Shown: positions 14,024-20,316 of the stretch, one piece after another
How positions within the stretch are numbered: the stretch's first letter is position 1
Layout of the letters: each line of letters starts with the position of its first letter
From: Candidatus Moranbacteria bacterium GW2011_GWE1_49_15
Lineage (GTDB): Bacteria; Patescibacteriota; Minisyncoccia; Moranbacterales; GWC2-37-73
Length of the DNA stretch: 36,436 nucleotides
Assembly (NCBI GenBank): GCA_001003855.1
Contig: LCPX01000001.1
Location: 1-36,436, forward strand
Direction of reading: 5' to 3'
Made by a program: the position numbers and the translations under genes
The notes under the pieces: model-generated
The model's input: only the letters and a program-made list of their open reading frames with translations
Told to the model about the DNA's origin: nothing
Databases searched by the model: none

Positions 14024-15208
14024 ATGGCGAGGAAAATATTGGCGCTCTACATCACTATCAGTTTCCTTTTCAACTTCTCGCACTCTTTCGTATTCGCGAT
14101 CTATACGGTCTTTCTCAAGGAAAGAGGCATGGACCTGATGCAAATCAACCTGATCAACGCTTTCTTCATGTTCGCCATCTTCATCTTCGAGATACCCACG
14201 GGATCTTTCGCGGACAGATACGGCAGGAAGGCTTCCATAGTTCTCGGAAGCGTTTTCTATGGCGGGGGGATGCTGGCCTATTATTTCTCAGACAGCTTCT
14301 GGGGTTTCGTCATCGCGGAACTGACGCTGGCTTTCGGCGCGACGATGTATTCGGGAGCAACCGAGGCCTGGGCCGTCGATTCGCTCAAATTTTACAGCTA
14401 CGACGGATGCCTGCTGGAAATATTCAAACGGGAATCCCAGTTCAAGCAGCTCGGGATAGTCATCGGGGCGCTGATCGGATCATATGTCGCAAATTACGAT
14501 TTGGCTCTTCCCTGGCTCATGGCTTTCGCGGCCAATATCGCCTTCGCGCTTTTCTGCCAAGCTACGATACGCGAAGACTATTTCAAACACAACCGGAGCT
14601 TGGCGAAAAACGCTTCTATGGCACTTATCGCCAAAGACAGCTTCCATTTCGGGGTGAAGGAAAAAAGGGTGTTCTTCGCGATACTCTTCACTTCCGCCAT
14701 CTTCATGTGCTTCCAACCGCTGAATATGTATTGGAACATAGTACTTACTGAAAGTTACGGGCTCAGCGTCGGATCACTGGGCTGGATGTTCATGGGAGTT
14801 TCCGCTTTCATCGTGATCGGAAGCCAATTCTCCACGGCCTTCGCCAAAAAATTCAAAAATGAAAGCGAAGCGCTCGTGCTCTCGCAAGTCGTGACGACCG
14901 CGGGGATCCTGGTCGCCGCCCTAATGGCCGAGCTTCCCATTTTCGTCGCGGGATTCCTTTTCCATGAGCTGGGACGCGGACTCTTCGGCCCTCTCAAACA
15001 AAGCTACATCAACCACCGCATCCCCAGTGAGAAAAGGGCGACCATCCTCTCTTTCGATTCCATGATCAACAAGGGAGCGGCGCTTGTCGGATTGGTGGTT
15101 TCCGGATATGTCGCCAAAATTTTTTCCATCTCCGTTTCATGGATTGGAGCGGGATTGGCACTGGCGGCATTTATCCCTCTTTTCCTTTCCTTCAAACCGA
15201 AGGAATGA
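14024..15208 (+). CDS. MFS transporter, plus-strand
   Basis: Twelve-helix major facilitator protein of 394 aa. The helix 2-3 loop holds the family signature GSFADRYGRKAS, and a Glu-containing FEIPTG precedes it on helix 2; a large loop with charged residues (REDYFKHNRSLAKN) divides the two halves. The TEAWAVDSL segment on helix 4 is typical of a branch of poorly characterised prokaryotic MFS proteins; the substrate cannot be predicted. The start is fixed by GGGAGG 5 nt before the ATG at 14024, one of the few strong Shine-Dalgarno sequences here. Transcription may depend on read-through of the terminator at 13884-13907. It is convergent with the ribosomal operon. Confidence 0.85.
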   Translation: MARKILALYITISFLFNFSHSFVFAIYTVFLKERGMDLMQINLINAFFMFAIFIFEIPTGSFADRYGRKASIVLGSVFYGGGMLAYYFSDSFWGFVIAELTLAFGATMYSGATEAWAVDSLKFYSYDGCLLEIFKRESQFKQLGIVIGALIGSYVANYDLALPWLMAFAANIAFALFCQATIREDYFKHNRSLAKNASMALIAKDSFHFGVKEKRVFFAILFTSAIFMCFQPLNMYWNIVLTESYGLSVGSLGWMFMGVSAFIVIGSQFSTAFAKKFKNESEALVLSQVVTTAGILVAALMAELPIFVAGFLFHELGRGLFGPLKQSYINHRIPSEKRATILSFDSMINKGAALVGLVVSGYVAKIFSISVSWIGAGLALAAFIPLFLSFKPKE

Positions 15209-15224
15209 CCTGGTTAAAACAAAA

Positions 15225-15254
15225 CGCGCATCGAACCTGATGCGCGCTTTTTTT
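15225..15254 (+). terminator. Terminator of the MFS gene (also end of hairpin module A)
   Basis: CGCGCATC / GATGCGCG stem with a 6-nt loop followed by CTTTTTTT on the plus strand; on the minus strand it is followed by TTTTGTTTT and so closes module A of the rpsI downstream array. Confidence 0.85.
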
Positions 15255-15370
15255 ATCTTTTCGCCCATTGAGGAGTCGCTTCGCTCCCAAAACCCCTCGG
15301 TTTTGATATTTCCGCCACGGGGAAAATCCTTTTTCCCAACGCCCTTTTCCCACAATGCCGAAAAACAAAA
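15225..15370 (-). repeat. Module A: hairpin array with a copy of the rpsI 3' tail
   Basis: Read on the minus strand it contains a GGGAAAA/TTTTCCC stem, an AAAACC/GGTTTT stem, a GGAG/CTCC stem around GCGAAGC, then codons for A-T-P-Q-W-A-K-R and a TAA (stop at 15253-15255), then a terminator. The peptide matches the end of ribosomal protein S9 (A-P-Q-W-A-K-R) encoded at 15535 onward. No start codon or ribosome site supports its translation. Confidence 0.65.
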
Positions 15371-15514
15371 AAATACTCCTTACGGAGTATTTCTTTTTTA
15401 TCGTTTCGCCCAATAAGGGGTCGCTTCGCTCCTTGAAACCTTGCGGTTTCAATGCTTCCACCCCGGGAAAACTTTCGTTTTCCCGACCCCTTTCTAATCC
15501 ACAATAGCCAAAAA
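15371..15514 (-). repeat. Module B: second hairpin array with a copy of the rpsI 3' tail
   Basis: Same order as module A: CGGGAAAAC/GTTTTCCCG with a GAAA loop, GAAACC/GGTTTC with a GCAA loop, GGAG/CCCC around GCGAAGC, then codons T-P-Y-W-A-K-R and TAA (15398-15400), then a terminator AAATACTCC/GGAGTATTT with a GTAA loop. The loops are GNRA tetraloops only when read on the minus strand. Stem bases differ between A and B with pairing kept. Confidence 0.65.
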
Positions 15515-15516
15515 GA

Positions 15517-15536
15517 AAAAACGCCGAAGCGTTTTT
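15517..15536 (-). terminator. Terminator of the ribosomal operon at the rpsI stop
   Basis: AAAAACGC / GCGTTTTT stem closed by a TTCG loop on the minus strand, overlapping the TAA of rpsI and followed by T-rich sequence. Confidence 0.8.
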
Positions 15537-16110
15537 ATCTTTTTGCCCACTGTGGAGCGCGTCTTGCTTTTTTGAGTCCCGGTTTTTTCCTTTCAACCTT
15601 CCTTGCGTCTCGGGTGAGAAATCCTCCGTCGCGGAGGGATTTCTTGAGAGCCTCGTCGAATTCAACCAATGCCCTGGCGATTCCAAGTTGCACCGCTTCG
15701 ACCTGTCCGGTCATTCCTCCTCCTTTGACGAGAGCCGTCATGGTGAATTTTCCGTGCATTCCGATCTCCTTAAGAGGAGCCATCATCACGTTCTGCTGGG
15801 CCAAAGTCGGGAAATAATCCTTCATCTCCTTGCCGTTGATGATGAGTTCGGCATCGGTCGCTTTGTCGTTGGAGTATAACCTGACCTGGGCTACCGAAGT
15901 CTTCCTCCTGCCAACTCCGTGGAAGTATTTGCCTTCCATCTTCAAGGCCTTCTTCTCGACTTTAACCTCCGGCTTCGCTTCCGCCTTGGTTTCTGTCTTG
16001 TTCACGATTGTCGCCGCTTTCTTAGCCGGGGCTTTCTTGGCCGGGGCCTTCTTGGCGGCGGCTTTCTTCGGCGCGGCCTTCTTTGTTGCTGCTTTTTTTG
16101 CTACTGCCAT
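15535..16110 (-). CDS. rpsI: 30S ribosomal protein S9 with long Ala/Lys-rich N-terminal extension
   Basis: The S9 core begins around residue 59 (YFHGVGRRKTSVAQVRLY) and ends with ARRAPQWAKR, the tail that reaches toward the P-site tRNA. Conserved blocks GGGMTGQVEAVQLGIARAL and KKSLRDGGFLTRDAR are intact. Ahead of the core is a 58-residue extension made of AAKKAPAKKA-type repeats and a KTETKAEAKPEVKVEKK linker, resembling histone H1-like tails and absent from typical S9 (about 130 aa). The ATG at 16110 is the natural start because the extension is continuous from it. It follows rplM by 21 nt, as in most bacteria, and is the last gene of the operon. Confidence 0.96.
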   Translation of the reverse strand: MAVAKKAATKKAAPKKAAAKKAPAKKAPAKKAATIVNKTETKAEAKPEVKVEKKALKMEGKYFHGVGRRKTSVAQVRLYSNDKATDAELIINGKEMKDYFPTLAQQNVMMAPLKEIGMHGKFTMTALVKGGGMTGQVEAVQLGIARALVEFDEALKKSLRDGGFLTRDARKVERKKPGLKKARRAPQWAKR

Positions 16111-16131
16111 ATGTTATCTTATAATTCGAAA

Positions 16132-16518
16132 TTAGTGCGTTACGTCGATTTTGTACTGGTGCTCGCTCCCGGTGACAACATGGAGTCTCTTCATCATGCG
16201 GTCTCTGAGCTTGTTTTTCGGAAGCATTCCATTCACTGCGTTCTTGAAAACCTTAGCCGGGTCCTTGGCCAAAAGATCCTTGAGCGCTATCGAGGTGATT
16301 CCGCCAGGATATCCGCTGAATCTGTGGTAAATCTTACCTTCGAGTTTGTTCCCGGTAATAGCGACCTTTTCGGCGTTGATGATGACCACGCTGTCCCCCG
16401 CATCTATGTGGGGCGTGAAGTCGACTTTCTTTTTACCGCTCAAAACAAGCGCTACGTCGGTAGCGATCCTTCCGAGAACTTTCCCTTTGGCGTCAAACAG
16501 ATGAGTTTTCCTTTCCAT
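16132..16518 (-). CDS. rplM: 50S ribosomal protein L13
   Basis: Early-assembling 23S rRNA-binding protein. The 128-aa sequence has the family blocks KVLGRIATDVALVLSGK, VDFTPHIDAGDSVVIINAEK, YHRFSGYPGGI, and the helical FKNAVNGMLPKNKLRDRMMKRLHVV. It is about 14 residues shorter than the E. coli protein, mainly at the N terminus and in the C-terminal tail. It starts in an AATT-ATG context without Shine-Dalgarno. The rplM-rpsI pair is conserved; here it is joined to the alpha operon behind rplQ, with a 107-nt gap carrying a heptamer repeat. Confidence 0.96.
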   Translation of the reverse strand: MERKTHLFDAKGKVLGRIATDVALVLSGKKKVDFTPHIDAGDSVVIINAEKVAITGNKLEGKIYHRFSGYPGGITSIALKDLLAKDPAKVFKNAVNGMLPKNKLRDRMMKRLHVVTGSEHQYKIDVTH

Positions 16519-16592
16519 AATTTATAATCATAAACACGAAACATGTGACATGGAACAAAACTTACTTTCTCACGATTTCCGATAGAATTCCA

Positions 16593-16620
16593 ATGTTCTA
16601 TGTTCTATGTTGTATGCTCT
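16593..16620. repeat. Four tandem 7-bp repeats between rplQ and rplM
   Basis: ATGTTCT, ATGTTCT, ATGTTGT, ATGCTCT in a row, followed by ATG. No function seen; ATGTTCTA also appears in the lysS upstream spacer. Confidence 0.6.
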
Positions 16621-16625
16621 ATGAT

Positions 16626-16991
16626 TTATACGAATTCGATAACGGCCATCTTGGCGCTATCTCCTTTTCGTCTTTCCAACTTAATGATCCTCACGAAACC
16701 GCTGGCCCTTCCTTCGAAACGCGCGAGGAATTCTCCGGAAAGCTTCTTCACCGCCACGAGCGGCATATGCTTTCGAAGATCCCTGACGATCGAGACTTTC
16801 TTGGTTTCGTCTTTTCTCATTTTGAGGGCTTTCCCGACCATCCTGTCGACGATACCTTTGATCTCTTTGGCTCTCGCCTCGGTTGTCGTGATTTTCTCTT
16901 TCACTATCAAACTTCCGACCAGCGTCTTGAGGAATGCCGTCCTTTGGCCCTTGAGCCTGCTGAATTTTCTCCCTTTTACTCTATGTTTCAT
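16626..16991 (-). CDS. rplQ: 50S ribosomal protein L17
   Basis: 121-aa L17 with the N-terminal MKHRVKGRKFSRLKGQRTA block (typically MRHR..GRKLGR...HR.A), the LVGSLIVKEKITTTEARAKEIKGIVDRM helix that contacts 23S rRNA near the exit tunnel, and the C-terminal GFVRIIKLERRKGDSAKMAVIEFV strand pair. The length is normal. It begins 24 nt after the rpoA stop, the standard rpoA-rplQ arrangement, and is followed by a 107-nt spacer before rplM. Confidence 0.96.
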   Translation of the reverse strand: MKHRVKGRKFSRLKGQRTAFLKTLVGSLIVKEKITTTEARAKEIKGIVDRMVGKALKMRKDETKKVSIVRDLRKHMPLVAVKKLSGEFLARFEGRASGFVRIIKLERRKGDSAKMAVIEFV

Positions 16992-17015
16992 ACTTTTCTT
17001 ATTTGAACTTGCTGA

Positions 17016-17978
17016 TTATTTCTGCTTAAGGGTCAATCCGAATTCTCCGACGGCTTTCTTGATTTCCTTAAGACCTTTGTCTCCCATTCCCTCCAAGGCC
17101 AGGATTCCCGCCTCATCGTGCTTGACTATGTCCTTGACCTTCTTGATTCCGCTGGCTTCCAAGACATTAAGAGTTCTGGTCGAAAGGGACTTGAGTTCCT
17201 CAATCTTTATCTTCAAAGGATCGACGGCCTCTTCCGCTTTCTCGACGACCTCCTCGACTTCCGCGATCTTAACCTCCTCTTGGATCTCCTCCTTTTCAAC
17301 TTCGATGCCTATCAAAGCGGAGAACTGCTCGACGAGGATGGCGACAGCCTTAGAAAAAGCATCCTGTGGGGTTATGCTTCCGTCGGTAACTATTTCAAGG
17401 GTGATCTTGTTGTAGTCGGTCCTTTTTCCTACGCGTGCGTTTTCAACTTCATAATTAACCCTTTTTATGGGGGTATACACGGCATCTATGGCGATCACGC
17501 CGATTTCCTTATCGGGCCTCTCCTGCTGTTCGATAGTCACGTATCCGAGACCTTTGGAAACTTCGAGCTCCATCTCAAGCTCGGTTTTCTTGTCGGTAAT
17601 GGTCGCGATCAACTGGTCCTTGCTCACGATTTCCACGCTGGAAGGACATTTGATTTCGTTTGCCGTAACAGGTCCCTCTCCTTTGAATTTCAACGTCACC
17701 TTCACCGGCTCGTCGGAGTGCATTTGGAATCTGATTTTTTTGAGGTTCAGGATTATCTGAACGACATCTTCTTTGACTCCGTCAATCGTGGAAAACTCAT
17801 GGGAAACTCCCTTGATCTTAACGGAATTTACAGCCGCTCCTTCCAAAGAGGAGAGAAGCACACGCCTAAGCGCATTTCCAAGAGTCGCCCCGTATCCCGG
17901 GTAACATCCTGAAATTTCAAACTTTCCTGAAAATTCGTTGATTGGCGTATATTTTGGCTTTTGAGGAAGAGAAACCAT
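17016..17978 (-). CDS. rpoA: RNA polymerase alpha subunit
   Basis: Scaffold for polymerase assembly. The N-terminal domain has CYPGYGATLGNALRRVLLSSLEGAAV, the dimerisation and beta/beta'-contact block, and ENARVGKRTDYNKITLEIVTDGSITPQDA. A Glu-rich linker (EEIQEEVKIAEVEEVVEKAEE) leads to an intact C-terminal domain (LSTRTLNVLEASGIKKVKDI, then GMGDKGLKEIKKAV) able to bind UP elements. I start it at the ATG at 17978 (320 aa), which has AGAGG 8 nt upstream; an ATG two codons earlier is too close to that site, and a TTG further up is unlikely. The gap to rpsD is 104 nt. Confidence 0.95.
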   Translation of the reverse strand: MVSLPQKPKYTPINEFSGKFEISGCYPGYGATLGNALRRVLLSSLEGAAVNSVKIKGVSHEFSTIDGVKEDVVQIILNLKKIRFQMHSDEPVKVTLKFKGEGPVTANEIKCPSSVEIVSKDQLIATITDKKTELEMELEVSKGLGYVTIEQQERPDKEIGVIAIDAVYTPIKRVNYEVENARVGKRTDYNKITLEIVTDGSITPQDAFSKAVAILVEQFSALIGIEVEKEEIQEEVKIAEVEEVVEKAEEAVDPLKIKIEELKSLSTRTLNVLEASGIKKVKDIVKHDEAGILALEGMGDKGLKEIKKAVGEFGLTLKQK

Positions 17979-18082
17979 CTGCATATCCTCTTTGTGAAGC
18001 TGGGGCCCGTGCAACTTAGAGTCACAAACCCGAGATCCTGATTAATGATTGAAATTCTATTGAAATCCTAAAAAATTGAAAC

Positions 18083-18715
18083 CTAGCGAGAGAAATACTC
18101 GACTACCATCTGCGGGTCGACGTGGACGTCGATCTCGTCCCTGGTAGGCAAAGAGATCACTTTTCCTTCGAACTTCGCGGTGTCGAACTGCATCCAAGAC
18201 GGAAAATCCTTCTTGTTCTTCACGACCGGAAGCTGGCTTGCGAAAAAAGCTCCGTCCTTCTTCGTTTCATTGATGCCTATGACGTCTCCGATTTTCACTT
18301 CAAAAGAAGGAATGTCCACTTTCTTCCCGTTTACAGTGAAGTGTCCGTGGGTGACGAGCTGCCTGGCCTGCGAAGGAGCTTGGGAGAATCCCATTTTTCT
18401 CACGACGCTGTCCAAACGAAGTTCGAGTCTTGCCATAAGCATATCTCCGGTAACACCCTTCCTGCCCTTGGCCTCATCGAAGTGTCTGCGGAACTGCTTC
18501 TCCAAAACCCCATACATCCTCTTGATTCTCTGCTTCATGGCGAGCTGCTTTCCGAACTCGGAAAGTCCCCTGGAAATATTCTTTCCATGCTGACCTGGAG
18601 CATAAGGCCTCCTGACAACGGCGCATTTAGCGCTGTTACAGCGATCACCTTTAAGAAAGAGCTTTTCCCCGGCTCTTCTGCATTTTTTACATTTTGAATC
18701 CAAATCTCGTGCCAT
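18083..18715 (-). CDS. rpsD: 30S ribosomal protein S4 (zinc-binding form)
   Basis: Primary 16S rRNA binder at the 5' domain. 210 aa. The N terminus keeps four cysteines (Cys9, Cys12, Cys26, Cys31) that make the zinc site of the C+ form. Then come RRPYAPGQHG, SEFGKQLAMKQRIKRMYGVLEKQFRRHFDEA and the S4 RNA-binding domain (LELRLDSVVRKMGFSQAPSQARQLVTHGHFTVNG). The end VVEYFSR is standard. Its place between rpsK and rpoA is the usual one, allowing the classic autoregulation by S4, although no specific binding site was traced here. Confidence 0.96.
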   Translation of the reverse strand: MARDLDSKCKKCRRAGEKLFLKGDRCNSAKCAVVRRPYAPGQHGKNISRGLSEFGKQLAMKQRIKRMYGVLEKQFRRHFDEAKGRKGVTGDMLMARLELRLDSVVRKMGFSQAPSQARQLVTHGHFTVNGKKVDIPSFEVKIGDVIGINETKKDGAFFASQLPVVKNKKDFPSWMQFDTAKFEGKVISLPTRDEIDVHVDPQMVVEYFSR

Positions 18716-18770
18716 ATCCTATGTAAATTTCAAATCGTTAAATTTAAAATCTTAAATTATTACTTAAATG

Positions 18771-19235
18771 CTATACCCTTCTTGGTTTTTTAGGCCTGCA
18801 CCCGTTGTGAGGGATAGGAGTGACGTCTTTGATGATCTGGATGTCAAATCCCCTGTTGGCCAAGCCTCTAATGGAAGCTTCTCGACCGCTTCCGACACCT
18901 TTGACGTATACTTCCAATTCCTGGATCCCATATTTCTTCACCTTCTCGGAAACGTCTCCGACGACCTGCGTCGCGGCATATGGAGTGGCTTTCTTAGCCC
19001 CCTTGAATCCCAAAAGGCCGGAGCTGGACCAACCCAAAATTCCTCCGTTCAAATCGGAAATCGTAACCATCGTATTGTTATAGGTGCATTTGATATGAGC
19101 CTGCCCCTTCAGAATCTGCTGTTTAGCCCTCTTCTTTTTCTTCTTAGCTTCGGCAGCGGAAGACTGCTCGGCTACGGCCTGCTCCTCTTTCTCAACAACC
19201 TCCACCTCTTCGGTTTTTTTAACTTCTTCAGCCAT
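18771..19235 (-). CDS. rpsK: 30S ribosomal protein S11 with acidic N-terminal extension
   Basis: Platform protein lining the mRNA exit region. The core starts near residue 45 (GQAHIKCTYNNTMVTISDLNGGILGWSSSG) and proceeds through YAATQVVGDVSEKVKKYG, VYVKGVGSGREASIRGL and the C-terminal DVTPIPHNGCRPKKPRRV, all typical. The first ~30 residues are a Glu/Val-rich acidic tail (MAEEVKKTEEVEVVEKEEQ), followed by a KKKKKRAKQQ basic patch; ordinary S11 is about 130 aa, so this is an added low-complexity extension. The gaps are 132 nt to rpsM upstream and 55 nt to rpsD. Confidence 0.95.
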   Translation of the reverse strand: MAEEVKKTEEVEVVEKEEQAVAEQSSAAEAKKKKKRAKQQILKGQAHIKCTYNNTMVTISDLNGGILGWSSSGLLGFKGAKKATPYAATQVVGDVSEKVKKYGIQELEVYVKGVGSGREASIRGLANRGFDIQIIKDVTPIPHNGCRPKKPRRV

Positions 19236-19367
19236 AAATATCTTTAATAATTCAAAATTTAAATCTCAAAATGCAAAACCGTCGCATTGCTCCGCAGTAT
19301 TTTCCCGATGACAGGAAAGAAGCGATTGCCCGTATTTTGATTTTTGATTTCTATCCTATTTTTATGC

Positions 19368-19754
19368 CTATGTCTTTTCGACGCTCTTCCTTCCGCTTCC
19401 CATCGTCTTTCTCGTATTACCGCGGACCGTCCTACTGTTGGTCTTGGTCCTCTGTCCACGTACAGGAAGCCCCTTTTGGTGGCGCACTCCCCTGTGGCAT
19501 CCGATTTCCTTGAGCCTTTTCACGTTCATCTTGACCTCGTGCTTGAGCTCTCCCTCTACCTTGTATTTCTTTTCGATCTCGTCCCTGAGCTTGGCCGCAT
19601 CCTCGGAATTCACATCCTTGGTCCTGGTTTCCTTGTCGATCCCCACTTTTTCAAGGATCTTTTCGCTCGTAGTCGGTCCGATGCCGTAAACGTAGGTAAG
19701 GGCGACTTTTATTTTCTTTTCATCTGGAAGGTTGATACCTGCTATTCTTATCAT
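19368..19754 (-). CDS. rpsM: 30S ribosomal protein S13
   Basis: Head protein that forms the B1 bridges with the large subunit and touches P-site tRNA. It starts MIRIAGINLPDEKKIKVALTY and has YGIGPTTSEKILEKVGID, the helix-two-turns-helix core, then HRGVRHQKGLPVRGQRTKTN, the conserved C-terminal rRNA and tRNA contact region, ending in a basic tail. 128 aa against a usual ~120. The downstream gap to rpsK is 132 nt, long for this operon; I see no gene in it, only AT-rich sequence and two loosely similar GATTGC...GTATTTT stretches. Confidence 0.95.
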   Translation of the reverse strand: MIRIAGINLPDEKKIKVALTYVYGIGPTTSEKILEKVGIDKETRTKDVNSEDAAKLRDEIEKKYKVEGELKHEVKMNVKRLKEIGCHRGVRHQKGLPVRGQRTKTNSRTVRGNTRKTMGSGRKSVEKT

Positions 19755-19801
19755 AATACGTCTGGATTTAAAATTTGAAATCCTAAATTTAAAATTATTT
19801 C

Positions 19802-19915
19802 TTATCCCTGCCTCTGCTTGTGCTTAGGAGTAACGCAAATAACGTAGACTTTTCCTCTACGTTTCACTATCTTACATTTGGCGCAAATTTTTTTGACTGA
19901 TGCTCTGACTTTCAT
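19802..19915 (-). CDS. rpmJ: 50S ribosomal protein L36
   Basis: A 37-residue zinc-ribbon protein: [18 protein letters not shown], then [16 protein letters not shown]. Cys11, Cys14, Cys27 and His32 make the metal site, so this is the zinc-binding (C+) form. The start is the ATG at 19915, the stop TAA at 19802. It lies 5 nt after infA and 47 nt before rpsM, the standard order. Confidence 0.95.
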   Translation of the reverse strand: MKVRASVKKICAKCKIVKRRGKVYVICVTPKHKQRQG

Positions 19916-19920
19916 TTGAT

Positions 19921-20136
19921 TTACATTCTTTTAATTATTCTACCTTTTGTCAGGTCGTATGGGCTCATTTCGAGCTGGACCCTGTCTCCGGGAAGAAGAC
20001 GTATGTAATTGACCCTCATCCTGCCTGATATGTGAGCCAGGATTTCATGACCATTATCAAGCTTCACCTTGAAAGTCGTGCTTGGCAACGTCTCAATTAC
20101 GGATCCTTCCAATTTTATTAGTTCTTTATCTGCCAT
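19921..20136 (-). CDS. infA: Translation initiation factor IF-1
   Basis: Single OB-fold protein of 71 aa that occupies the A site during initiation. The sequence is a textbook IF-1: [43 protein letters not shown] and [13 protein letters not shown]. It is the first gene of the ribosomal operon. The ATG has no Shine-Dalgarno (GAATT precedes it), notable for a highly expressed factor. A leader of about 128 nt separates it from the promoter. Confidence 0.97.
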   Translation of the reverse strand: MADKELIKLEGSVIETLPSTTFKVKLDNGHEILAHISGRMRVNYIRLLPGDRVQLEMSPYDLTKGRIIKRM

Positions 20137-20264
20137 AATTCATATTAAACGACAACATAAAAATAGAGGTTATTATTTCTTCCAGAAAAACTATCCTTGA
20201 GCGTGAATTTCCTATAGTTTTTTTCCTCTACTTCTGGACCTCATATTCGGTTTTCAGATAGCGT
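20137..20264 (-). other. Leader of the ribosomal operon with a long stem-loop
   Basis: AAAAACTAT (20186-20194) can pair with ATAGTTTTT (20213-20221), and outer segments CCAGAA (20182-20187) and TTCTGG (20231-20236) also match, as do AGAGG (20165-20169) and CCTCT (20225-20229), giving two competing folds. A regulatory leader is a reasonable inference; no known r-protein leader motif was recognised. Confidence 0.4.
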
Positions 20265-20270
20265 AAATAT

Positions 20271-20299
20271 ATGCTAACAGGTATGGTTTTTTTTGTCAA
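20271..20299 (-). promoter_or_regulatory. Promoter of the ribosomal operon
   Basis: TTGACA (20299-20294), 17-nt spacer containing a run of A, -10 TAGCAT (20276-20271) preceded by TGT. The start of transcription would be near 20264. It lies directly after the stop of the 645-aa gene. Confidence 0.8.
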
Positions 20300-20316
20300 C
20301 ACCTGAAGCGATATAG

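Noticed and set aside
15192-15534. Frames on the minus strand through the hairpin modules A and B as a new gene
   Set aside because: They have no start signal, are full of terminators and inverted repeats, and match only the S9 tail. A TGA lies about 16 codons before the module B tail in its own frame.
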